From NCBI GenBank assembly GCA_017472085.1, contig JAFUQZ010000040.1, positions 18,232 to 82,231 of the forward strand: a DNA stretch of 64,000 nt. The letters are read 5' to 3'. This DNA is from Akkermansia sp. (lineage in GTDB: Bacteria > Verrucomicrobiota > Verrucomicrobiia > Verrucomicrobiales > Akkermansiaceae). How positions within the stretch are numbered: position 1 is the first letter of the stretch; each line of letters starts with the position of its first letter. Below the pieces are notes generated by a model. That model had not been told where the DNA came from and ran no database searches. It was given only the letters and a program-made list of their open reading frames with translations. Shown one piece after another: positions 57,244 through 64,000 of this stretch. The position numbers were made by a program, and so were the translations under genes.

Positions 57244-58608
57244 ATGCAAGCCGACCTGTTCACTCCCCATGGTTCTTTTCGTGACCCGCAGCCGGAGTCA
57301 CAGAAAGTCGGCATGCCGCTGGCGGCCCGCATGCGCCCGGAATCTCTGGAGGAAGTGGTGGGGCAGCGCCACCTGCTGGCTCCCGGGAAGCTGCTTCGCC
57401 GCGCCATTGAGACCGACCGCTTTTCCTCCCTCATCTTCTACGGCCCTCCCGGTGTGGGCAAAACCACGCTGGCATACGTGATAGCGCGCTCCACGAGCTC
57501 CTTCTTCGTGATGCTCAACGGCGTGGAATCCAACGTGAGCGAAATCCGCGACAAGATTGCGGAGGCCCGCACCCGCATGGCTTTGCATGGACAAAAGACC
57601 ATTCTCTTCGTGGATGAGCTGCACCGCTTCAACAAAGCGCAGCAGGACGTCCTTCTGCCGCATCTGGAGCGTGGTACTGTCCGCTTCATCGGCGCCACCA
57701 CGGAGAACCCCTATTTTGCCATCAACTCCGCGATGCTCTCCCGCTCCCAGATTTTTCCGCTGGAGCAGGTGCCGGATTCAGATATCATCGAGCTCCTGCG
57801 ACGCGCCCTGAAAGAGCCGGAGAAGGGTTTGGGAAACGTGGTGTCCGAGGTTTCGGAAGAAGCACTCGCACACCTGGCGCTCAAGGCAGATGGAGATGTC
57901 CGCAAGGCACTTACCGCGCTGGAGGTTGCCGTTCTGTCCACGCCGCCTTCAGACGATGGCGTGGTGCATGTGGATTTGGCTGTGGCAGAGGAATCCATTC
58001 AGAAAAAAGCCGTCAAGTATGACCGTGCGGGGGATGGACACTACGACACCATTTCCGCATTCATCAAATCCATGCGCGGCAGTGACCCGGATGCCGCTCT
58101 CTATTGGCTGGCCTACATGCTGAATGCGGGGGAAGATATCCGATTCATCGCTCGCCGACTGGTCATTTGTGCCAGCGAGGATGTCGGGCTGGCGGATTCC
58201 AACGCCCTTCGGGTGGCGCTGGCTGCCGCGCGTGCTGCAGAGATGGTCGGCATGCCGGAAGCCCGCATCCCATTGGCTCACGCCACGGTCTACATTGCCA
58301 CCGCACCCAAGAGCAATTCTGCCTACAAGGCATTGGATGCCGCGCTGAAAGACGTACGCGAGGGAAAGACCCTGGCCGTGCCTGACCACCTGGCGACCCC
58401 CACCCGCAAGAAGCTGGCCCGATTGCGGGGCGTATCAGAGGAGGCAACGCAGTATAAATATGCCCACGATTACGGGGACGACCATTTTGTGCCGCAGGCC
58501 TATCTGCCGGAGGGCAGGGTGTATTATCACCCCACCACGAATGGTATGGAACTGCGTATCTCTGAGCGCATGGAGTACCTGCGGCAGCGTCAGCAGGGAC
58601 AGGAGTGA
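57244..58608 (+). CDS. rarA: Replication-associated recombination protein A (AAA+ ATPase)
   Basis: This 454-residue clamp-loader-related AAA+ protein acts at stalled forks. Motifs are the N-terminal PLAARMRPESLEEVVGQRHLL, Walker A GPPGVGKTT, Walker B FVDELHRFNKAQQD, and sensor GATTENPYF. The C-terminal tetramerisation part contains YDRAGDGHYDTISAFIKS and the end block YAHDYGDDHFVPQAYLPE. Its last 19 bases overlap the 3' end of the convergent ankyrin-like gene. Confidence 0.97.
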   Translation: MQADLFTPHGSFRDPQPESQKVGMPLAARMRPESLEEVVGQRHLLAPGKLLRRAIETDRFSSLIFYGPPGVGKTTLAYVIARSTSSFFVMLNGVESNVSEIRDKIAEARTRMALHGQKTILFVDELHRFNKAQQDVLLPHLERGTVRFIGATTENPYFAINSAMLSRSQIFPLEQVPDSDIIELLRRALKEPEKGLGNVVSEVSEEALAHLALKADGDVRKALTALEVAVLSTPPSDDGVVHVDLAVAEESIQKKAVKYDRAGDGHYDTISAFIKSMRGSDPDAALYWLAYMLNAGEDIRFIARRLVICASEDVGLADSNALRVALAAARAAEMVGMPEARIPLAHATVYIATAPKSNSAYKALDAALKDVREGKTLAVPDHLATPTRKKLARLRGVSEEATQYKYAHDYGDDHFVPQAYLPEGRVYYHPTTNGMELRISERMEYLRQRQQGQE

Positions 58609-59810
58609 TGCTGCTGCCTTTCTGTGGGGGCGATACCGTGGCGGCGATAGAGCGATTCCATCTGCTCCCGGAGCCGGAGGATGCAGTCCCTGCTATCCGC
58701 ATCTTGCTCAGAATGCGGAGTACCCGGCAAAGGATATTCCGGGGAAATCGCACCATGCTGCATCAGAAGCCCGGCCAGCTCCAATTGATTCAGCGTGTAG
58801 CGTTCGTACTCGTTATCACTCGTCAGACAGAGGCTTTTGAGAAGTATCTGCAAGGGTGTTTGCTGAAAGTGCTCCGATGCAGCCGCCTCGGGTATGAGAT
58901 TCGGCTTTGCTCCGGCTTCAAACAAGCGTCGGGAATGTTCCGTGCTTGCCAGCGGATATTCCATGACGGCAACCTGTAGAACAGTGGTCGCTCCTCGTGT
59001 CTCATTCAGATTAATTTTGCCTTCATTCAGCAAGCGGAAAAAGATATCTTTGTGCCTGTACAGCTGCGAAGCCGGGTCTACCGGTGAACCTTCCCTTGTG
59101 TAGAAAAACTCCGTTTTCACCAATCCGCGTTCCAACGCCCATTCCATGGCATCTGCTGCATGGGGGCTGCAGCATATAGCCAGCAGCATGCCCGGAGCCC
59201 GGTGCAAGCCTTCTCCCGGTTGCTGCACTAACCGATCCGCCAGCTCGTACAGCTCGTCCCTCTTGTATTTTCCGCTTTTCAGCACATGCATCAACAGGGA
59301 GGAATTCACATAACGCAAATCATTCGAATTCTCCAGATCGGCATCCGGGTTGAGCTGCGCACCGTGCCGCACCATGGCTTTGATGATTTCCGGTGAGCCG
59401 CAGTAGGCCAGCTCAATGACGAGGGTATTCCACTCTTCGTCCTCCTCTTGTCGCTGGTCAGCATTTCCGCTGACCGCCGCCTTGTAGAGCAAGTTACGCC
59501 ATTTGTCACAGTTTCTTCGCAGCATCATCTCCACTTCCAGCCGATCGAAAGAGAAAGAGGACAGTTCTTTCCCATTGAAAAACGGGGAGACAGATAGCAT
59601 CCGCTCTCTCATTTCCTGCTTGTTTTCATGGAGTAGATAATGTTCTGCCTTCTGCAACGCCTCGCGCTCCTCCGCTGTCCATGACGGATGAAAATCCTCT
59701 TCTCCCAGTCGTGTCAACGGCGTGCCATCAAATAAAAAGCCATCCCACCCGCAGCCAGAAGCAGCAGACCGAACAGACTCACAATGACACAGAGCAGACG
59801 TTTTACCCAT
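58590..59810 (-). CDS. Ankyrin-like repeat protein, N-terminus uncertain
   Basis: The 406-residue frame contains several degenerate ankyrin-like helix pairs (NTLVIELAYCGSPEIIKAMVRHGAQLNPDAD; TTVLQVAVMEYPLASTEHSRRLFEAGAKPN). The first ~35 residues do not look protein-like, whereas the -1 related frame over the same bases (59824-59714) encodes a membrane anchor. The real protein may therefore be a membrane-anchored ankyrin protein disrupted by a one-base shift, or use another start. Function unknown. It converges on rarA with 19 overlapping bases. Confidence 0.6.
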   Translation of the reverse strand: MGKTSALCHCESVRSAASGCGWDGFLFDGTPLTRLGEEDFHPSWTAEEREALQKAEHYLLHENKQEMRERMLSVSPFFNGKELSSFSFDRLEVEMMLRRNCDKWRNLLYKAAVSGNADQRQEEDEEWNTLVIELAYCGSPEIIKAMVRHGAQLNPDADLENSNDLRYVNSSLLMHVLKSGKYKRDELYELADRLVQQPGEGLHRAPGMLLAICCSPHAADAMEWALERGLVKTEFFYTREGSPVDPASQLYRHKDIFFRLLNEGKINLNETRGATTVLQVAVMEYPLASTEHSRRLFEAGAKPNLIPEAAASEHFQQTPLQILLKSLCLTSDNEYERYTLNQLELAGLLMQHGAISPEYPLPGTPHSEQDADSRDCILRLREQMESLYRRHGIAPTERQQHHSCPC

Positions 59811-59824
59811 TTATTTCTGAGCAT
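59714..59824 (-). pseudogene. Out-of-frame membrane anchor of the ankyrin-like gene
   Basis: A 36-codon frame from ATG 59824 reads MLRNKWVKRLL, then a hydrophobic helix (CVIVSLFGLLLLAAGGMAF) and stops at 59714, overlapping the start of the ankyrin-like frame by one base shift. The composition is that of a signal anchor. A T5 run at about 59731-59735 is a likely indel site. Confidence 0.5.
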
Positions 59825-59870
59825 ACGCACATTATGCCGTACTGGACAGCGGGGTGTCAATCTTTTTGTC

Positions 59871-59899
59871 TTGCCAATCCGGGGATAAGGTGGTAGGAT
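59871..59899 (+). promoter_or_regulatory. Promoter for tRNA-Arg
   Basis: TTGCCA (59871-59876), a 17-base spacer and TAGGAT (59894-59899) lie 14 bases before the tRNA 5' end. Confidence 0.5.
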
Positions 59900-59912
59900 G
59901 TCCGCGCATCCT

Positions 59913-59986
59913 GCTCCGGTAGCTCAGTTGGATAGAGCACGAGCCTTCTAAGCTTGGGGTCCCGCGTTCGAGCCGCGGCCGGAGCG
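59913..59986 (+). tRNA. tRNA-Arg (anticodon TCT)
   Basis: The 74-base cloverleaf folds fully: acceptor GCTCCGG/CCGGAGC, D arm GCTC-AGTTGGATA-GAGC, anticodon stem CGAGC/GCTTG (one G-T pair) with loop CTTCTAA, and T arm CCGCG-TTCGAGC-CGCGG. The anticodon TCT reads AGA (and AGG by wobble). The 3' CCA is not encoded. A long hairpin follows. Confidence 0.97.
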
Positions 59987-59995
59987 GTATACTGA

Positions 59996-60024
59996 GCCAC
60001 CCGTTTTTTGAAAAATCGGGTGGC
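59996..60024 (+). terminator. Hairpin downstream of tRNA-Arg
   Basis: GCCACCCG and CGGGTGGC pair around a TTTTTTGAAAAAT loop that can extend the stem. It starts 10 bases after the tRNA and probably ends or processes the transcript, although no T-tract follows. Confidence 0.5.
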
Positions 60025-60061
60025 TTCATGTCGTCCCGACTTCTGCGAATTGTACCGGCGG

Positions 60062-60092
60062 TTGACAATTAGAGTCCGAAACGGACTAACAT
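60062..60092 (+). promoter_or_regulatory. Promoter with embedded palindrome before the outer-membrane protein gene
   Basis: TTGACA (60062-60067) and TAACAT (60087-60092) are 19 bases apart. The spacer holds the perfect palindrome AGTCCG-AAA-CGGACT (60073-60087), a plausible operator. The spacer is longer than ideal, which is common for activated or repressed promoters. Confidence 0.45.
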
Positions 60093-60145
60093 CTTTACAT
60101 CGACTGTGGTTAGAATTAGGATGCGGGTTCATTCATTACCCGACT

Positions 60146-61003
60146 ATGAAGAAAAATACAGCAACGATATGGTGCGCCCTGTTTGCCTTATCCGGCTCAG
60201 CGGTCGCAGATCTGGCCTGTTTGCCGGAGGTGTTCAACCCGAAACAGCCCAAAACCGTTCATCTGAATCTTGGCTATGCTACCAAGTATGTGGAGCGGGG
60301 ACTGGCTCTGAGTGATGCAGAAACGGACAGCGTTTTCCACGGTGCATTGACCGGAGCGTATACCCTGGGCCATGATAGTGCCATTATCGGCGGTGTCAAG
60401 GTGGATTTGTTTGCCCGGAAAGGTTTTGACCACCATGATGACAGCTCTCCTCTGTGCGATGAGGGCACGGTTCTGTTGCAGTATGCCGCCCGGGCATCGG
60501 AGCATACCGTCTGGGCTCTGGGGTACCAGTTTGTGCATGGCGGTCTGCCGGGGTATCTGCATTCGGAGCGTCACCATGGCGGGCGCTATATCTTCAACAG
60601 CCAGCGCCCGGAGGAGCATAGTGTTGTGCTGGATATTCACCACGACTTCACTTGTCTGAAAGGGCTTTTCTGGGACTCTCGCACCCAGTACAGTTTTCGC
60701 TGGGAGGATGGCTGGTATTTCTCCAATACCCTTGGCTATGAACATGAGCTGAGTGAGCGGACTTCCGCTGTGCTGGCCGTTACCTGGACGGCAACGTGTG
60801 ATTACTTTGAACATCACCACCTCAACAGCAATGGTACGCAGGGCTGGGTTTTCTCCCTGTCCCTGCCCACGGAAGTGACGGAGAAGGCTGTTCTGACTCC
60901 GTATGTCAGTTGCGTTCTGGCCGGTAACGGAGCCGATGCCGCCGGTGATTTCTACCGCGACAGCACCGTGGTGTTCGGCGTCAATGCCTCTTACAAATTC
61001 TGA
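60146..61003 (+). CDS. Small outer-membrane beta-barrel protein of unknown function
   Basis: The ATG at 60146 gives 285 residues with a signal peptide (KKNTATIWCALFALSGSAVA). The mature part is made of alternating strands rich in Tyr, Trp and His (for example TVHLNLGYATKYVERGLAL, TVWALGYQFVHGG) and ends in a beta-signal (VVFGVNASYKF with terminal Phe), as outer-membrane barrels do. An upstream in-frame extension to 60008 runs through the tRNA hairpin and is rejected. There is no family name I can give; a porin-like or structural role is possible. Confidence 0.7.
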   Translation: MKKNTATIWCALFALSGSAVADLACLPEVFNPKQPKTVHLNLGYATKYVERGLALSDAETDSVFHGALTGAYTLGHDSAIIGGVKVDLFARKGFDHHDDSSPLCDEGTVLLQYAARASEHTVWALGYQFVHGGLPGYLHSERHHGGRYIFNSQRPEEHSVVLDIHHDFTCLKGLFWDSRTQYSFRWEDGWYFSNTLGYEHELSERTSAVLAVTWTATCDYFEHHHLNSNGTQGWVFSLSLPTEVTEKAVLTPYVSCVLAGNGADAAGDFYRDSTVVFGVNASYKF

Positions 61004-61029
61004 TTGCGTCGATATTATCGAAAAAACGG

Positions 61030-61060
61030 AGGGGGAAACGCATCTGCGCGTTTCCCCCCT
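61030..61060 (-). terminator. Terminator between convergent genes
   Basis: AGGGGGAAACGC and GCGTTTCCCCCCT form a stem of 11-12 bp. On the minus strand it is followed by TCCGTTTTTTCG, so it chiefly ends the Bat operon; the other direction lacks a T-run. Confidence 0.7.
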
Positions 61061-61085
61061 CTTGAAATTTGGGTTGGTTCGTTGC

Positions 61086-63473
61086 TTAAGGATTAACGGC
61101 ACAGGATTGGATGGCCTCTTTGCTGACCCAGCCACGGGTGCCGGAAGAGAAGAGCTCCACATAGCACCAGGAGCCGCGGGTGAGCAGCAGATGCACAGGG
61201 GTGGAGGGTGTCAGCGTCACGATGGCAGAGCCGGAAGCATCGGCAGAGGTGCGCAGCGGGGTGGCATTCAGTACGCAGGCCAAATCTGCCGGGGGCAGGG
61301 CGGTGATATCCGGCGTTTCCCGGGTGGTGTAGTATACCCAGTCAGCTGCACAGAGCAGGCTGAGAAGCGCTGCCACGGCCGTGGCGGCGTGTACCCAGGG
61401 CTTGCGACGTCCGCGCAGAGCGAGGAGCAGGGCAATACCCAGCGCCAGGGCGGCCGTGCAGACGATGGTGGCCACGCTCAGCTGCGGCACGCTCAGCAGG
61501 GTGAATACATCGTCTGTCATGCTGCCGGAGGGCAGGAGAGCTCCTTCCTTGCGTTGGATGAATGCCAGATTGGCGCGGGCTTCTTTGAAAGCGGGATTTT
61601 CCAACAGGGCGCAGTAGTAGGCGTGTGCCGCAGCGCCGGGGTTGCCGAGCCGATACCGGCAGTTACCGATGTTGTAATATTTCAGCGCTGCCTCCTGATT
61701 GGCTTTTTTCACTTGTTCGAGCGCAGCGCTGTATTGGCCGGCTTTGTAGGATTCTGCCGGAGTTTCTGCCGCCGGAAGTGTGGGCAGCAACGCCAGCAGT
61801 AGCAGGGTAACGGTGGCAGAGACCGCAGCCAGGGCCTTGCGGATGCGTTTGAGCATGGTTTCTCGTTCCAGCGGAGAAAGGTTCGTCTTTGCATCCGGGC
61901 GGAAGGCCTCGGAATCGCGGCGTTCCAGAATGGCACGAAGTTCCGGAGTCATCTGTTGCGGAGAAATGTGGCTTTCGATGAAACCGCCCATATTACGCAG
62001 GAAGGTCAGACCATCCGGTTCGGCTGCCAGACGGCGCAGTTCCCGTTCCGTGGCACGCCCGGCGGCTCCGGCAGCGATGCGGCGGCGTAAAGCGGCAATC
62101 AGCACGCCCAGCAGAATGCCACCCGCCGGCAGGTACAGAAGACTCCAGACCCGGAGGGGAATCAGAGTACTGAGCCCCGCTTCTTCCGGGGTGAGAATAC
62201 CGTAGATATCCGTCATTTCCTCCACGGGGATCTCTCCGGCAGGCGGTGGTTCCGCGGCTTCGGCAGAAGCCACGAATCCGGTGCCGGACGCATTGGTTTT
62301 CTGCCAGGGCAGGGCGATGGGTCTGGAGGCGGCCTGGCGGTAAGTCTGGGATTCCGGGTCAAAATAGCCGAAGGCAAAGGAGGGTATGGCGCTCACCTCT
62401 GCCGTGGGGCGCAGCAGGCGGCTGAACACCATGGCTTCGATTTCCCCGTTGGGGCCGAGGATGGGTTTTCGGGTGGCGGGAACGGGCTTCCAGTCCGCTG
62501 CATCCTGCGGCTCCGGACATTCCAACAGCTCCAGATTGCCGTTGCCCCGGACGGTGATTTCCACCTCCACCGGTTCATTCATGGCCAGGTGCGTGGCTGT
62601 GGTGGTGGCTGTCACGCTGTACTGGCCCACAGTATTGGCAAAGTTTTTCGGTGCTCCGGGCGGCAGGGGCAGCGCTCCGATGCTGAGGATGGGTAAATCC
62701 GCTTCTGCCTGTCCCACGCTGAAGAATCCCTGTTGCTGGGTGATGATAACCTTGCCGGCGATGTCGGAATTACCTTCGCGGAAAGGGGTCAGATTGCCTG
62801 TGTAATTGATGGTGCGCCAGTTTTCTCCGCGGGCAAAGGCGGTGGTGGTGTTGCCCAGTACGGCGCTTTGCACGACTGCTACAACGCCCTGAATGGCCGG
62901 TTGGAAATTACCCACCTTGACCCCGACGGCCTGCATCTGCGGCGGCATGGGGGCATCGCAACTCCGGGGCAGGAAAAACTTGACATAGGTACGTACCGGT
63001 TGATCCACATAACCATCTTTCAGTTCTGTGTGCCAAAGGGTTCCGAACGGTATCGGGTCATTGTTCCATTTGATGTTCGCCGTGGAAACAACCGGGAGTG
63101 CGGGAATTTTTACCGTTTGTTTTTTACCTGATTTCCGATAGGTCACTTCCACATCGCTGATGCGGATTTCTCCCTCCCGGTCAGGCACCACGGTGATGGG
63201 GAAAATTTCGACCATACCCCGGTTGGGATCCTGTGGGTTGACTCCGGCCTGGGGTTGCAGGACTTCCAGTCTGGCCTGCTGCACCGTAGGCCGTTTGTCC
63301 ATCATGAAAACATCGTCCCCCACCTCAGTATCCACGAGGTAAAGAGCCACTTTCTCCCCGGGGACCGCTACCCCGGTGGACCAGATGGGCACCACCTCGG
63401 CCCGGACGGCGGGCATGATGGCGGCAGCTGCGATGAACGTAAGGCTTACTATGCGGTTCATGTGGTTGAACAT
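61086..63473 (-). CDS. BatD fused to a TPR and SH3-domain protein
   Basis: The 795-residue protein starts with a signal peptide and a BatD-type beta-rich region (about 25-410, GQYSVTATTTATHLAMNEPVEVEI). A membrane helix (about 437-460) and a cytoplasmic stretch follow. After another membrane helix (about 537-555) comes a TPR section (about 560-635, SYKAGQYSAALEQVKKANQEAALKYYNIGN), the BatE-like part. Two more membrane helices and a C-terminal bacterial SH3 domain (about 725-795, LRTSADASGSAIVTL) complete it. Bat proteins support aerotolerance or envelope integrity. M5 at 63461 is an alternative start. Confidence 0.8.
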   Translation of the reverse strand: MFNHMNRIVSLTFIAAAAIMPAVRAEVVPIWSTGVAVPGEKVALYLVDTEVGDDVFMMDKRPTVQQARLEVLQPQAGVNPQDPNRGMVEIFPITVVPDREGEIRISDVEVTYRKSGKKQTVKIPALPVVSTANIKWNNDPIPFGTLWHTELKDGYVDQPVRTYVKFFLPRSCDAPMPPQMQAVGVKVGNFQPAIQGVVAVVQSAVLGNTTTAFARGENWRTINYTGNLTPFREGNSDIAGKVIITQQQGFFSVGQAEADLPILSIGALPLPPGAPKNFANTVGQYSVTATTTATHLAMNEPVEVEITVRGNGNLELLECPEPQDAADWKPVPATRKPILGPNGEIEAMVFSRLLRPTAEVSAIPSFAFGYFDPESQTYRQAASRPIALPWQKTNASGTGFVASAEAAEPPPAGEIPVEEMTDIYGILTPEEAGLSTLIPLRVWSLLYLPAGGILLGVLIAALRRRIAAGAAGRATERELRRLAAEPDGLTFLRNMGGFIESHISPQQMTPELRAILERRDSEAFRPDAKTNLSPLERETMLKRIRKALAAVSATVTLLLLALLPTLPAAETPAESYKAGQYSAALEQVKKANQEAALKYYNIGNCRYRLGNPGAAAHAYYCALLENPAFKEARANLAFIQRKEGALLPSGSMTDDVFTLLSVPQLSVATIVCTAALALGIALLLALRGRRKPWVHAATAVAALLSLLCAADWVYYTTRETPDITALPPADLACVLNATPLRTSADASGSAIVTLTPSTPVHLLLTRGSWCYVELFSSGTRGWVSKEAIQSCAVNP

Positions 63474-63491
63474 AGTGCTTGTCGGGTGGTT

Positions 63492-64000
63492 TTAGTAATC
63501 TTTTGCGGGGGGACGCACGTTGTCGTTGGCGTGAGGTATGGGCGAGCCCTGTTCCTCGTCCATGTGCATTTTCAGGATGGAGGCTGCACGCTGGCGGGCT
63601 TTTTCCTCATCACTCAGCTCCTGTGGAGCTTCCTCCGCTGCCTGCGGCTGTTGTTGCTGTTCTTTCTGCTGGTCCTGCCGGTCTTGCTGGTCTTGCTGGT
63701 CCTGCTGGTCTTGCTGGTCCTGCTGGTCTTGCTTGTCCTGCTTGTCCTGCTTGTCTTGCTTGTCTTGCTTGTCTTGCTTGTCTTGCTGGTCCTGCTGGTC
63801 CTGCCGGTTCTGCTGGTCTTGCTGGTCTTGCTGGTCTTGCTGGTCTTGCTTGTCTTGCTTGTCTTGCTTGTCTTGCTTGTCTTGCTGGTCCTGCCGGTTC
63901 TGCTGGTCTTGCTGGTCTTGCTGGTCTTGCTGGTCTTGCTGGTCCTGCTTGTCCTGATGTTCCTGCTGGTCTTGATGGTCTTGCTGGTTCTGCTGGTTCT
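63492..64000 (-). CDS. C-terminal end of a Bat-type protein with a Q/D/K repeat tail (partial)
   Basis: This open frame enters from the window edge and ends at 63492, 18 bases before the BatD start. The visible ~169 residues consist of a low-complexity (Q/K/R)-Q-D tail followed by QQPQAAEEAPQELSDEEKARQRAASILKMHMDEEQGSPIPHANDNVRPPAKDY in short pieces, with the final block resembling the end of BatB/BatC-type VWA-TPR proteins (a Glu/Lys hinge then RAASILKMHMDEEQ). The conserved domains lie outside the window, so the assignment is from position and tail type. Confidence 0.6.
   Translation of the reverse strand, partial: NQQNQQDHQDQQEHQDKQDQQDQQDQQDQQDQQNRQDQQDKQDKQDKQDKQDQQDQQDQQDQQNRQDQQDQQDKQDKQDKQDKQDKQDKQDQQDQQDQQDQQDQQDRQDQQKEQQQQPQAAEEAPQELSDEEKARQRAASILKMHMDEEQGSPIPHANDNVRPPAKDY
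63667..64000. repeat. 9-bp tandem repeat in the coding sequence
   Basis: About 37 consecutive variants of the 9-base unit GGTCTTGCT (forms with CCTGCT, TTGCTT and CTGCCG) run to the window edge, encoding QDQ/QDK tripeptides on the minus strand. Blocks with Gln and blocks with Lys alternate in a higher-order pattern. Confidence 0.9.

Noticed and set aside
59714..59824. Programmed -1 frameshift between anchor and ankyrin-like body
   Set aside because: The T5 tract does not fit the X-XXY-YYZ slippery pattern in the anchor frame; an indel is the simpler explanation.
60008..60145. Upstream extension of the outer-membrane protein to 60008
   Set aside because: The extra 46 codons run through the tRNA hairpin and the promoter palindrome, while ATG 60146 gives a clean signal peptide.
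63538..63957. A Cys/Trp/Ser repeat protein on the plus strand
   Set aside because: It is the antisense reading of the CAG/GAC repeat in the Bat-type gene, which has a proper C-terminal end on the minus strand.
63667..64000. CRISPR-like array
   Set aside because: The units are 9 bp, contiguous and in frame with a coding sequence, with no spacers.

Overview
The window is a dense, GC-rich stretch of a Gram-negative chromosome with no plasmid or prophage signature. The lipopolysaccharide genes (KdsA, LptA/LptC-like and LptD-like proteins), F-type ATP synthase, B12-dependent MetH, GlcNAc-6-phosphate deacetylase, a Bat-type aerotolerance locus and many short-range operons all indicate a diderm. 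The overall flavour (LPS assembly next to several large secreted proteins of no recognised family, an OlsF-like lipid acyltransferase, BatD fused to a TPR/SH3 protein) fits Verrucomicrobiota, perhaps an Akkermansia relative from gut. That taxonomic call is inference, because no rRNA gene is present.

Layout. 1-2141 (minus): kdsA followed by LptC-like and LptA-like periplasmic proteins, i.e. Kdo synthesis with LPS export. 2246-4231 (minus): nagA and a degenerate acyltransferase (E2)-like protein. 4423-7780 (plus): rmuC, a secreted thioredoxin, a RidA protein and a stand-alone CoaC. 7914-14427 (minus): the complete ATP synthase operon atpBEFHAGDC, preceded by a PhoR-type sensor kinase (14500-15693). 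15892-16967 (minus): a decayed gene interrupted by a 635-bp CTAG-bounded, hairpin-rich miniature element that itself holds a second 111-bp element. 17126-22639 (plus): argD, an isolated nuoA and metH. 22718-27627 (plus): a Type III restriction-modification system in res-mod order. 27819-32429: a ROK-like repressor (minus), pyrG, a sodium/solute symporter and a small coupled ORF. 32705-37951 (plus): a three-gene envelope cluster (zinc-ribbon membrane protein, membrane-anchored transglutaminase-like protein, secreted thioredoxin-fold protein). 38018-46757 (plus): CstA, a class A PBP with a ruined transpeptidase site, an unknown 467-aa protein coupled to a SufS-type cysteine desulfurase, a PP2C phosphatase, superoxide dismutase and an HdeD-like membrane protein. 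46782-52699 (minus): a NadE-like pseudoenzyme, an LptD-like protein and a fused PlsC/OlsB-type acyltransferase. 52880-58608 (plus): ilvE, a Nudix hydrolase, an RlmI-like methyltransferase, a dynamin-like GTPase and rarA. 58590-59824 (minus): an ankyrin-like protein with an apparently frameshifted membrane anchor. 59913-61003 (plus): tRNA-Arg(TCT) and an outer-membrane protein. 61086-64000 (minus): BatD-TPR-SH3 and the Q/D/K-repeat end of another Bat-type gene.

The most notable points are several proteins that keep a recognisable enzyme fold but have lost active-site residues (E2-like, NadE-like, PBP transpeptidase), the nested CTAG-target elements, and the uncharacterised transglutaminase/thioredoxin envelope cluster. 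No CRISPR array, rRNA, integrase or complete transposase gene was found. The only gene-free stretch over 300 bases is 15694-17125, which holds the decayed gene and the nested elements.
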